Source: Fidelibacterota bacterium
Lineage (GTDB): Bacteria; Pseudomonadota; Alphaproteobacteria; Rhodospirillales; Rhodospirillaceae
Direction of reading: 5' to 3'
Assembly (NCBI GenBank): GCA_947476625.1
Contig: CANJRA010000011.1
Span: 1-64,000, forward strand
Length of the DNA stretch: 64,000 nucleotides
Each line of letters opens with the position of its first letter. The stretch's first letter is position 1. Shown here one piece after another: positions 7,947 through 16,031 of the stretch. The notes below the pieces were generated by a model. It was not told the origin of the DNA. It was given only the letters and a program-made list of their open reading frames with translations, and did no database searches. A program made the translations under genes and the position numbers.

Positions 7947-8954
7947 TTACGGGATCAGGCGCGGCAGGCCCTGATCGTCGTTAGCATCCAGCCACTTTGC
8001 GATAAGGTTGTTAAACTTCTCAGGTTGATTGGCGTTCTGGAAGTGGTCGCCCTTTGGCCATGTCACCAAAGTGAAATCGGCGTCAATCCAGGTGCCCAAC
8101 TGATCATAGCCACCGGGACGCAAAGCGCCGTCATTTATAGCCGAGACAACGAGAGTTGGTGCTTTGATGTGCGGGAAGTCAGCGCCTTGATAGCCAAAGG
8201 CGTAGTCGGTCGTTTTGTAGGGGGCTGCCGGGAAATTGAAGTGGTACCAGTCCACCGTGCCCTGCAGCCCTTTATCTGTCGTACGGGCGTAAGCATCGCG
8301 CATCAGCTTTTCGATTTCGGGTGATGCGAAGGTACGGCCCGGACGATCAGGGTTCATGATCCCCTGTTCCCATTTAAAGCCCTTATCGAACTGGTCGTCC
8401 ATGAGCTGCTGAATGTACCAGCTCGCTTTCGCCTGCTGTTCGTTTTTGGCCAACTCACGTATGAAGGCACGCGGGTGAATGGTATTCGACTGAATGATCA
8501 GCTTCACCTTCTCAGGATAGCGCATAGCGTATGTCCACATCACCATGCCACCCTGGTCGTTGCCGATATGAACGGCCGGCCCGCTGGTGAATTTTTCCTG
8601 AACCGCTTTCAAATCGTCTTCGTAGTTGATGTCGGTCGTATTCTGCTGACCGGTCGCCTTGTCGCTTTTGTTGACGTTACGCAGATCGTACAACACGACG
8701 GTGTAGCGCTTGGAGAGCATGGCGAGCTGGTGACGCCAGCCGAACCAGTAGTCGCCGTTGCCGTGCGAGATGATCAGCACCGGCCCTGCGCCCACAGTGT
8801 AGTAGTGGATCTTCACGCCTTTGTTTTCGACCACGCCTTCTTTGAGAACAATCTTGTTTCCCTTGTAGTCGGTGACCGTTTCATCAGCGAGCGCCGCACG
8901 CATCGGCATCACGCCGACCAGCGCTGTCATGCATAACGCATAAAATAGTTTCAT
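7947..8954 (-). CDS. Exported alpha/beta hydrolase with Asp nucleophile (tandem copy 2)
   Basis: This 335-residue protein starts at 8954 with MKLFYALCM, preceded by AGGGGAGAG. Residues line up without gaps with the downstream copy: signal peptide to about residue 23, HGNGDYWFGW at 64-73, GNDQGG with Asp133, and the terminal GDHFQNANQPEKFN. Differences are concentrated in the cap region (about residues 170-240: QQLMDDQFDKGFKWEQ against QQFIDDPFKKGLEFER), which sets substrate size in this fold, so the copies may differ in specificity. The two genes are 81 bases apart on the same strand and probably co-transcribed, this one first. No regulator is directly adjacent. Confidence 0.9.
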   Translation of the reverse strand: MKLFYALCMTALVGVMPMRAALADETVTDYKGNKIVLKEGVVENKGVKIHYYTVGAGPVLIISHGNGDYWFGWRHQLAMLSKRYTVVLYDLRNVNKSDKATGQQNTTDINYEDDLKAVQEKFTSGPAVHIGNDQGGMVMWTYAMRYPEKVKLIIQSNTIHPRAFIRELAKNEQQAKASWYIQQLMDDQFDKGFKWEQGIMNPDRPGRTFASPEIEKLMRDAYARTTDKGLQGTVDWYHFNFPAAPYKTTDYAFGYQGADFPHIKAPTLVVSAINDGALRPGGYDQLGTWIDADFTLVTWPKGDHFQNANQPEKFNNLIAKWLDANDDQGLPRLIP

Positions 8955-9054
8955 GGTGTCTCTCCCCTTTAGAATCACGCGCAATCGTCTTGCTGAAGTG
9001 ATGTAAGTAAAAAAATGTCGTCCCCCAGTAATAAGAAAAGCTGCTCCTAAAATA

Positions 9055-9085
9055 AAACGGCCGGCGATAAACGCCGGCCGTTAAA
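9055..9085 (-). terminator. Terminator after cassette B
   Basis: An 11-bp stem (AACGGCCGGCG at 9056-9066, CGCCGGCCGTT at 9072-9082) is followed, reading the minus strand, by TTTATTTTAGG. It lies 33 bases past the COG4315 stop. Stem and flanks nearly match the rpoD terminator at 41405-41438. Confidence 0.8.
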
Positions 9086-9118
9086 TCAAATGTACGCCGG
9101 TAATTATTTACGCGGTGA

Positions 9119-10507
9119 TTACCGACCGCCAGGCGCGACTTGCACTGGCGCGGGCGCACTGGCTACTGACACCGGCGAACCCATGGAGGGGGCGCGTGCA
9201 GGCACACTTTCCGGGAAAATAAAGGTCCAGAAGAGGCCCGTAGCGTTTGCCGTCAGAACAATTGGATTTGGGTCCACATTCGTGGTCGTATTGACCTTCA
9301 CATCCCATCGGTCATGACCGCGAATGTCGCCGGGACGTTCGTCTTCAACGAAGGTGTACAGAGGATAATCTCTATACGTCCACTGACGTGTACCGTCTTC
9401 ACGTGTCGTGATCTGCCAGAACCCGACGGGCTGGGCGTTTGCGGCCGGAACCACTGGCTTCCATTTCGTCAGACATTCCGCATCGCACGTCTTTGTGCCG
9501 ATCTGGCGCGCGATGGATGGCACCAAATTGATGCCCGCGCGCACGCTATGGCCGGAGTTCTGATAAACATAAGCATTGCGGCCGTACAATGTCTTGCCGG
9601 TCTTGGCTTCAGCGAACACAAGACCATTATCCTTGGCAGCATTGACGTTGAAATCCGCGGGCAAGACATGCTTTATCAGGACGACCGCCTGATATTGGTC
9701 CACACCTTGGCCATTCGCGTCTTCCGATCGTTTGTCGGAGGCGTAAGTGAAAAGCGGATTGCCTTTGTAGGCCCACTGACGTGTGCCGTCATCGCGGATA
9801 ACAACAGAGAAGTCACCTTTGGGCCTCACGAGCGCAGCAGCGTAGACAGGCTCCCACGGGCTCATGATGCAGGCGTCAGTAGCGCATGGCGGCATCTTGC
9901 CACGCTTCAACTTGCCGCCATATGTATAGAGCGTACGTCCCGCGCTTTCGACCAAGATCTGGCCCCAAACGCTGCCAACATCTTGGACGGCGAAGCCAAG
10001 CGGCAAAACAACTTGTTCGGCCTCATAGTAAGCCGATTGCCAGGCGTTATCCTCGGCTGCCGCACCTAGGTTTTCACCCTTTGTCGTGTCCTTGGTACTC
10101 GTGTAAACCGGTTTGCCGTTCAAGGCCCACTGCTTACCGCCATCAGAACGTGAAATGATTGTCCAATGACCGGTCGCAACAGCGCCAGCCACTGGGCGTA
10201 CCGGCGGCCACGCCGCGGCACACTCATTCAAACAATTCGACTTACCTACCGCATCCTTCGCATATGTATACAAGGAACGGCCGTTCTTGTCGCCGTACAC
10301 CCATCCCTTGATCGCGGCTCTTGGCTGATTGAAGGAAGCTTTCGTGCCGCCAAGCGCTTGAAACGTGATGCCGAGAGGAGTCGTCGCCGGCACCGTGGGC
10401 GCCGCCGCCATGCTTACGTTCGACGCCAGAATACCAACGGCGGTCAAAAAGGCCGTCATCCCTGCGACAATACGCAGAGATGACACGCGCGTATGTGATG
10501 TAGACAT
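9119..10507 (-). CDS. COG4315-type secreted-repeat protein, cassette B
   Basis: The 462-residue protein begins at the ATG at 10507 (MSTSHTRVSS), with GGAAAG upstream; an ATT codon just before it is not a likely start. A signal peptide ends near SMAAA. The mature part carries repeats of the Lipoprotein_15/COG4315 type: 'GRSLYTYAKDAVGKSNC..EC..AWPPV', then 'GxWxIxxRxDGxxQWAxxGxPxYT', repeated about three to four times, including GRTLYTYGG, GKTLYGRNAY and TRQWTYRDYPLYTF. Each full repeat has a Cys pair spaced by three residues before WPP or a related turn. The last gene of cassette B, it starts 24 bases after the DUF1552 stop. Its function is unknown; it is longer than the C and D copies because of an extra middle section and a Pro/Ala-rich tail. 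Confidence 0.85.
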   Translation of the reverse strand: MSTSHTRVSSLRIVAGMTAFLTAVGILASNVSMAAAPTVPATTPLGITFQALGGTKASFNQPRAAIKGWVYGDKNGRSLYTYAKDAVGKSNCLNECAAAWPPVRPVAGAVATGHWTIISRSDGGKQWALNGKPVYTSTKDTTKGENLGAAAEDNAWQSAYYEAEQVVLPLGFAVQDVGSVWGQILVESAGRTLYTYGGKLKRGKMPPCATDACIMSPWEPVYAAALVRPKGDFSVVIRDDGTRQWAYKGNPLFTYASDKRSEDANGQGVDQYQAVVLIKHVLPADFNVNAAKDNGLVFAEAKTGKTLYGRNAYVYQNSGHSVRAGINLVPSIARQIGTKTCDAECLTKWKPVVPAANAQPVGFWQITTREDGTRQWTYRDYPLYTFVEDERPGDIRGHDRWDVKVNTTTNVDPNPIVLTANATGLFWTFIFPESVPARAPSMGSPVSVASAPAPVQVAPGGR

Positions 10508-10531
10508 GTTCAATCTTTCCTGCCTGCGCCC

Positions 10532-11878
10532 TTAGGCGACGATCTCAGAGATGGTTTTCGATGTTTGGTTCGTGCCCGCACCCCAGGTGCTGATAGGAAC
10601 GCCCATAACCTGCTGGAGTGTCAAACCGGCACGCGTCACGCTATCGCCGTTCGCCTTCACGTGAACGCCGGTCTTCAGACGTCCACCGGCGCTGCCGGCG
10701 ATCATCAGCTGAATATTTTCCAGACCGTGCATACGCGCGTAGCCATGGTCGGTGGAGCAGAAGACCGCAGAGCGATCAAGCAAGGTTTTATCGCCTTCCT
10801 TGATGCTGTCCATTACCGTGAGGAAGTCGCTAAAGGCCTTGATGCTTACCTGCGCAAACGACATGACCGTTTTCTGATATCCCAGAACCGGATCGACCGC
10901 TTCTTCGTGGGTATATTGGTGATAGGTCATGGAATCGCCGGCTTTGCGCAAATTCGAAAGCGATCCGTCGAAGCTGAGGTTGAAGACGCTCGTTTGTCCG
11001 CATGCCAGCGCATGGGCGATGAGTTTCGCGAAAATTGCATTTGTGGCTTGAGCGTCGGGGATGAGCAAGGAACCCTTCACCGCCGGATCTCCAGCCTTCG
11101 GCACACTGCAGGCTTCGAGCGGCGCCGGCTTTTGCAACGAAATCTGCAGCTGGTTCTCAAGCTCACGCAATGACGTGAAATATTCATCCGCGCGTGCGCG
11201 GTCTTCAGCGCCCAGGCCGGCAACGAATGATTTACGCTGGTCGGAAACGGCCGACAGCGCGCTGCTGCGAATCAGAGTGGCGCGATCCGGAACGAAGTCC
11301 GCGGCGTTGGGATCAACGAATTCCGGTCCAAAGATGCGCGTGTAGAGTTCCGCCGGAGACGTCTCGGACGGATTGACGACACTCGCGCTGCGGCGGCTGA
11401 TGCTGAATTTGCTGCCGTCGCACGACGCTTCGAGTGAGCGGAAACGCGTATTGCGGGAAATGACATCGGCGATCGCATTATCGAAGGTCGCCAGACCACC
11501 GACGAGGCCGCCAACCGGCGCACCGCCGTGAATGACTTGCGGACCCGAACCGTGCGGACCCAGCGGTTTTCCGTCAAGGAACGCCTTCATGCCGCTCAGA
11601 ATGTTGATCTTCTTTTTATGCGGCGACAGAGCGTCCATGTGCGGAGTCATGTCGTAATTTGCACCAGCTACTTTCGGCTCCCAAAAGCCCGGCGGAAAAC
11701 CAAGACCGCGGGAATAGTTACCAAAGCAGACCGGGAGTGCACCGCCGGCAGCGAGCGCATCGCCATTGGTATTCAAGAAGCAGTTTAGGAAAGGCAGACC
11801 GACCGTAACGGCGGCACCACCTAAGGTTCCGCGCAATACACGACGGCGGCTTACGTCATTCTTCAGAATAACAACCAT
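10532..11878 (-). CDS. DUF1552-family Tat-exported protein, copy B
   Basis: The 448-residue protein starts at 11878 with AGGGAGA upstream. The leader SRRRVLRGTLGGAAVTVG is a twin-arginine type signal. It aligns throughout with copies A, C and D, including GLGFPPGFWEPKVAGANYDM, the motif HQYTHE in place of the family HXXSHH, and a TDHG block followed by GGRLKTGVHV. The block RSLEASCDGSKFSISRR groups it with copy A rather than with C and D. It is translated two bases after the DUF1592 stop, so the two genes are probably coupled. Function is not established. Confidence 0.88.
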   Translation of the reverse strand: MVVILKNDVSRRRVLRGTLGGAAVTVGLPFLNCFLNTNGDALAAGGALPVCFGNYSRGLGFPPGFWEPKVAGANYDMTPHMDALSPHKKKINILSGMKAFLDGKPLGPHGSGPQVIHGGAPVGGLVGGLATFDNAIADVISRNTRFRSLEASCDGSKFSISRRSASVVNPSETSPAELYTRIFGPEFVDPNAADFVPDRATLIRSSALSAVSDQRKSFVAGLGAEDRARADEYFTSLRELENQLQISLQKPAPLEACSVPKAGDPAVKGSLLIPDAQATNAIFAKLIAHALACGQTSVFNLSFDGSLSNLRKAGDSMTYHQYTHEEAVDPVLGYQKTVMSFAQVSIKAFSDFLTVMDSIKEGDKTLLDRSAVFCSTDHGYARMHGLENIQLMIAGSAGGRLKTGVHVKANGDSVTRAGLTLQQVMGVPISTWGAGTNQTSKTISEIVA

Positions 11879-11880
11879 TT

Positions 11881-13575
11881 TTATTCTCCCTTTTCCAAGC
11901 TGGCCTTTTGGCCAGGCACGCGGACTTCATAGAATTTGTCGCTGATAGAAATCGTGCGCAATAGATCGCGCATGCGGTAGCCGTTTTTCGCAAAATCAGC
12001 TGTGAGCGTAGCTATCCATTCCGACTCAGACCGTGGCACCTGACGGCCGAGGCCGTACTGATAAACACGCGTGGCGAAACATTTTGCGAGAGCCGGGTGA
12101 TCGTGCAGCGCCTTGCCCAGGCTGGGCGCGTCGCTGAAGGCGATACCGTCAATCGTGCCTTTGGTGTCGAGGGGCGCGCCCTTCTCGGTTTCGCGGAAGG
12201 ACGAATCCGTATCGAAGTTCTCCAATGCAAGGCCGATGGGGTCAGTGATCTTGTGGCAACCCGAACACATCGGTTCCGTCGCATGCGCGCTCAGGCGTGC
12301 GCGAGCCGTTCTGTAGGTGGGATTCGAAGTGTCTTGTACGATAGTGAACTCCACGTTGCCCGGCGGATCAGGTACTTTCTGACACAGGAAGACTTCGCGA
12401 ACGGCCTTACCACGAATGGTGGGCGAGCTACGTCCCGGATGCGAATTCAAAGACAGGAAGCTTGCTTGGGTTAAGATGCCGGCGTGCGCATCGTTCGGGG
12501 CAAATTCAAACGGCACCCATTCTTCGGGCGCACCGTTTGGCCCCTGGTGAAGGACAGGCACACCATAAACCGTACCCAGCGTCGGCGTCAGGAACGTGTG
12601 GCGCGTCGTAAACAAGTCGCGATAGTCGCCATTGCGCACAAGCAGGTGGTCGACAACGGTCCGCAACGTCTGTTCCTTCGCGTCTTCCGCCGCGTTGCTC
12701 GTGAAGTTCGGATAAATCATCGCGTCCTTCGAGAGGGTTTGGAAACCATCGTAGTGCAGATAATCTTCGAAGAACGCGCGCACGCCCGCTTCAAGTCGCG
12801 GTGAACTCAACAACCGGTCAACCTGCTTTTGAAGACCTTTCGGCGTATTGAGTTCGCCCTTCTTGGCGGCCAGCAAGAGCTGTTCGTCGGGGCCCGAATT
12901 CCAGAGGAAGAAGCTCAGCTTGGCGGCTTTCGAGTAAGCATCAAACTGATAACCGGTCTTAGTCGGGATGGCGATTTCGCGCCAGAACAGAAACTCCGGC
13001 GAGATCAGCATCGACGCCAGTCCAGTTGCTATGCCCGCGTAGAAATCTTTCGAGGACGTAGCCGACTTATTCGCCATGTCGACGTACGCTTTCAGTTCTT
13101 CTGCTGCCAGCGGCCTGCGAATAAGAAGCTTGCCAACGGTCGCAAAGAATTGGTTCGAGCACGCATCGTCCGGCGCCTTAGTGTTCGCGGGAGCGCATGG
13201 AAACAGCAACTCGCGTCGTTGCGGGCTAACGACCTGAGCCGCGACGTCACGCGCCGTCGCGTCGGCCCCCTGCAAACCAGAGCCCGAGACGCTGACGACG
13301 CTGGCGCCCGCGGCAATCAGACCTTCGATGCGCGCGCCCGGTTCAAAACGGCCACCCGATTTTACCGTGTTGCCAAACACATCGGTGATGATGTTTTGGT
13401 ACTGCTCCGGCGTAATGCGGTAGATGGCGGTTTCGATGTTCGCCGCGTCTTCAGCGTTCCCGAGGTTTACAAACGCCGTCGCAGCAACAGCTACTGCCGC
13501 AACGCTGGCAAGCGCGATTCTGCGAAAACGGTTAGGACGACGTTCGCCGCCACTTACCCGCAACATTTTTTCCAT
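11881..13575 (-). CDS. DUF1592-family multidomain protein with CxxCH motif, copy B
   Basis: This 564-residue protein has an arginine-rich N-terminus, a hydrophobic stretch ending near NLGNAEDA, and the same five-domain order as copy A: YRITPEQYQNIITDVFG (DUF1587), LLIRRPLAAEEL (DUF1595), SPEFLFWREIA to FFEDYLHYDGF (DUF1592), FLTPTLGTVYGVP to DPIGLALENFD (DUF1588) and the C-terminal DUF1585. The candidate haem motif is CSGCH, preceded by FLCQKVPDPPG. GGGAGA lies upstream of the ATG at 13575. Gene X ends 24 bases before it and DUF1552 follows at once. A periplasmic or membrane-anchored haem protein is inferred from the motif and leader. Confidence 0.9.
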   Translation of the reverse strand: MEKMLRVSGGERRPNRFRRIALASVAAVAVAATAFVNLGNAEDAANIETAIYRITPEQYQNIITDVFGNTVKSGGRFEPGARIEGLIAAGASVVSVSGSGLQGADATARDVAAQVVSPQRRELLFPCAPANTKAPDDACSNQFFATVGKLLIRRPLAAEELKAYVDMANKSATSSKDFYAGIATGLASMLISPEFLFWREIAIPTKTGYQFDAYSKAAKLSFFLWNSGPDEQLLLAAKKGELNTPKGLQKQVDRLLSSPRLEAGVRAFFEDYLHYDGFQTLSKDAMIYPNFTSNAAEDAKEQTLRTVVDHLLVRNGDYRDLFTTRHTFLTPTLGTVYGVPVLHQGPNGAPEEWVPFEFAPNDAHAGILTQASFLSLNSHPGRSSPTIRGKAVREVFLCQKVPDPPGNVEFTIVQDTSNPTYRTARARLSAHATEPMCSGCHKITDPIGLALENFDTDSSFRETEKGAPLDTKGTIDGIAFSDAPSLGKALHDHPALAKCFATRVYQYGLGRQVPRSESEWIATLTADFAKNGYRMRDLLRTISISDKFYEVRVPGQKASLEKGE

Positions 13576-13599
13576 AACAATCTATCTCCCTTAAGTAAC

Positions 13600-14739
13600 T
13601 CAGCCGCCGTTTGCGGCTGTGCGTGCAGCGCCATTATCCGCTTTGAGATCACTCGATCTCACAGCGTAGGCAGGCACGAGTTCGAGGCGGTAAGTGGTGG
13701 AAATGCGCGTGTTCTCACCGGTCTTTGGATCCGGGTAAGCATCCGCCCACTTGCGCAGTGAATAGTAAAAGCCGGGTGTGTCGAAGCCGATCATGGATTC
13801 TTGCGGCGTACCGGAGGCGGCGAAGGTGTAATAGATCTTCATCCACTCCTGATAACCACCAAGGATTCCATCCAGGTTACCGTCGGCCTTCAGATCGAAC
13901 CGCATATGCGTATCGAGGATATCAAAATCGACGAAGAAGAACGGCTCGCCGGTCATGTGCAGGTGGCCGGTATCGACATACAGAACCTGATCTTTGATTC
14001 TACCCTTGATTTCGTTTTGCGAGCGCGGATCGTCAGCAATGCGGAACGTGGTGTTACGGCGCGCGTTGCCGTTTGCATCAATGGGAACGGCTTCCGACGC
14101 GCGGTCCAAACGTACAGTGACCTCGCCGTCCTTGCTCAGATCTTCGCCGGTTACTGAGAGGATCCAGCCCGGCAGAGTGGAACGCATACCATCCCAGGCG
14201 TAGGCCCAATAAGCCGAACGATCGGGCGGCAGGGCGCGCTGACTGTTCGTGCAGCCCAAAGCACGGGCATGGTTGTTGTCGACGCCGGTCTCGTGCGTGA
14301 ACGGATCTTCATACTGGGGGCCACTCGCTTTGCCATCCAGATTGAAGCCGCGACCAAGCTTGCCGTCGACGGGATTCAGGTTTGTGTCAGGCTGCCCAGT
14401 GGGATTTTGATAGATGTTCGCCGGTTTGCCGCCAACGCGCGCGCGGTTTTCGATGGCTTCCAACATCTCGCCTTTCAAGACGCCGTTGAAGCCTTCCATC
14501 ATCACCGCGATTTTATCCGCAGGAAAACCCTGGTCCCTGAGAGAATTGGAATAGATCTTCTCGATGCTTGGGTTCAGCCCCTTAGAGCAGTCACCCTCTT
14601 GAGAATACGTTGCCAAGCTGAACCAGCTGATGACAAAACTTTTTGTCTGAGCCGCCGATGCGGGGCCCGCTGCGACGCTCAATGCGAGCAAGCCAGCAGC
14701 AACCGAAAACTTATTCAGCTTTGATATTTGAAAAGACAT
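13600..14739 (-). CDS. Gene X, copy B: exported protein of unknown family
   Basis: The 379-residue protein starts at 14739 with GGGAGG 9 bases upstream and has a signal peptide ending at GPASAA (about residue 29). I recognise no family. Features kept in all full copies are: SFVISWFSLATYSQ with DC..GLNP just after the leader; a NLDG segment; DPFTHETGVDN followed by LGC; W..MR.TLPGW...VTGEDLSKDGEV; and the C-terminal PDG-like block LGGYQEWMKIYY with WADAYPDPKTGENTRIS. Repeated Asp/Asn-rich turns suggest metal binding but this is a guess. It leads cassette B, and the long gap upstream holds repeated candidate operators, so the cassette promoter is probably there. Confidence 0.85.
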   Translation of the reverse strand: MSFQISKLNKFSVAAGLLALSVAAGPASAAQTKSFVISWFSLATYSQEGDCSKGLNPSIEKIYSNSLRDQGFPADKIAVMMEGFNGVLKGEMLEAIENRARVGGKPANIYQNPTGQPDTNLNPVDGKLGRGFNLDGKASGPQYEDPFTHETGVDNNHARALGCTNSQRALPPDRSAYWAYAWDGMRSTLPGWILSVTGEDLSKDGEVTVRLDRASEAVPIDANGNARRNTTFRIADDPRSQNEIKGRIKDQVLYVDTGHLHMTGEPFFFVDFDILDTHMRFDLKADGNLDGILGGYQEWMKIYYTFAASGTPQESMIGFDTPGFYYSLRKWADAYPDPKTGENTRISTTYRLELVPAYAVRSSDLKADNGAARTAANGG

Positions 14740-14837
14740 AACTTTCGCCTCCCAAGCGTAACCATATCTCGCGCGTGTCTGGTGACCCGGCGTTTTGTTC
14801 CCGTATTAGCTCCCGTAGCACACACTATATATTCTAT

Positions 14838-14896
14838 ATCCGGACTCATTATATATACGAATATACGAAATCTGGACTCATTTGCCATGTGAGTCA
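14838..14896. promoter_or_regulatory. Tandem candidate operators upstream of cassette B
   Basis: Two 13-base repeats, ATCCGGACTCATT (14838-14850) and ATCTGGACTCATT (14870-14882), lie 32 bases apart, about three helical turns, with an inverted TGAGTCA at 14890-14896. The intervening DNA is very AT-rich. They sit 100-160 bases before the first gene of cassette B and downstream of a TetR gene on the same strand. Binding by that TetR is an inference. The whole gap 14740-15060 holds no gene. Confidence 0.45.
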
Positions 14897-14941
14897 TATA
14901 AATTTCCGGCAACAAACTTAGATTTCCGCAACAAACTCGAA

Positions 14942-14956
14942 TGCTGCACCGCAGCA
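14942..14956. promoter_or_regulatory. Inverted repeat TGCTGC-ACC-GCAGCA
   Basis: A perfect 6-bp inverted repeat with a 3-base centre. It fits the CTGC-N3-GCAG pattern reported for the polyhydroxyalkanoate regulator PhaR of alphaproteobacteria, though binding here is untested. A 16-base version with one mismatch recurs at 54701-54716. Confidence 0.35.
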
Positions 14957-15060
14957 CTTTACCGTTATAGAACTTACGCAGAACGTAAAACGCGGCCTTT
15001 TAGCGTTGAGCGAGAAAGGCGCGCCCAACGCCCCATCCGAACCAATGCCCAGATGGAGTG

Positions 15061-15657
15061 TCATTGAACCCGATGCGGCCTCGCTCCAGAAGAAGCGTCG
15101 TGACCCTCCGAGGACAAAACCAATGCCTTCAAAGAATCCAGGAGTTCTTTTAGGTGCGCCATATTTTTAGCTCTGTTTTTGTACCCCGATGCCGAATTCT
15201 GAATAAAATCCGCGAGCTTCTTATGACTGATGCCGACCGATCGAACTTCCGACTCATGTGTCGTCAACAAATTTTCGACGAGAGCCCTGAAACGCTCGTT
15301 ACCTTTGGCGATTTCTTCCTTCGCTGCGGCATTAAAACCGCTCAAAACGTCATCCGCATGAGGCGACGATCTAATCAATTTGTATAAAGCTACCTGCGAG
15401 TGCTTGAACGCAACATCGAGTTTGTTTGATAGGCCCTGCACGGTTGGAAGTTCGGCCTCAGTTGCCGCGATATTCCGATCCGCAATAGCTTGAATGACGG
15501 CGCGCGCCACATCTTCCTTGCTTGAGAACACGCTATAAAGCGTGGGTCGGGATATCTCGGCCTGTACCGCTAGGTCGTTCATGGTTGTCCGTTTCACCCC
15601 GTAGCGAAAGAAAAGCTGGAGGCCAGCGTCAACGATATTTTTCCGTGTGTCCGTCAT
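15061..15657 (-). CDS. TetR-family transcriptional regulator
   Basis: The 198-residue protein has a standard TetR N-terminus: NIVDAGLQLFFRYGVKRTTMNDLAVQAEISRPTLY at residues 7-41, including the helix-turn-helix, followed by FSSKEDVARAVIQAI. The C-terminal ligand domain is not diagnostic. A short inverted repeat TTTACA-N13-TGTAAA lies 8-32 bases before the start and is a candidate autoregulatory operator. The gene is on the same strand as, and upstream of, cassette B, so it is the best candidate regulator of that cassette. The ligand is unknown. Confidence 0.9.
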   Translation of the reverse strand: MTDTRKNIVDAGLQLFFRYGVKRTTMNDLAVQAEISRPTLYSVFSSKEDVARAVIQAIADRNIAATEAELPTVQGLSNKLDVAFKHSQVALYKLIRSSPHADDVLSGFNAAAKEEIAKGNERFRALVENLLTTHESEVRSVGISHKKLADFIQNSASGYKNRAKNMAHLKELLDSLKALVLSSEGHDASSGARPHRVQ

Positions 15658-15664
15658 ATACTAT

Positions 15665-15689
15665 TTTACAATTTCAGTTAAAATGTAAA
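15665..15689. promoter_or_regulatory. Candidate TetR operator
   Basis: Inverted repeat TTTACA (15665-15670) and TGTAAA (15684-15689), centred about 20 bases upstream of the TetR start codon. Position and symmetry suggest autorepression; no experiment is implied. Confidence 0.4.
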
Positions 15690-15891
15690 CTCAGTGCAAG
15701 GCTAGTTTTGTAACAATTCTGGCACTTATACCCGCCGGGCAGAACCCCCGCGAGGACGCAAAATTTGCGCGGGCAAAAACATAAAATTAATAGCCGCCGC
15801 AGTTATCCGCTGTTGGCCTTAGAAGTCTTACTGGTCATTGCGCTTATGGGAATTTTCGACTTTTTGACATCGGCTAAGTCGTTGAAAAAAT

Positions 15892-15969
15892 TGGTGGTCC
15901 CGGCAGGACTTCAACCTGTAACCAGACCGTTATGAGCAGCCTGCTCTAACCAAATTGACCTACAGTATC
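15892..15969 (-). pseudogene. tRNA pseudogene (CAT anticodon), decayed copy of 41297-41374
   Basis: This 78-base stretch matches the intact tRNA at 41297-41374 except for eight positions, in the same orientation and including the CCA end. The changes break the molecule: the acceptor stem pairs GATACTG with CGGGACC (two mismatches plus a wobble), the D stem has a G-G clash, the T stem has A-C, and the T loop reads TTGAAGT, losing the universal C56. The anticodon loop CTCATAA is unchanged. The remaining gap 15658-16031 has no gene that I can support. Confidence 0.85.
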
Positions 15970-16031
15970 CACCATGATATCGGGCACACTGCCATCGCTC
16001 GTACATCGTGCGCCTTTTTGTGGAGAAGCCA

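Noticed and set aside
15892-15969. A second functional tRNA with CAT anticodon
   Set aside because: Mismatches in acceptor, D and T stems and loss of C56 make it a pseudogene.
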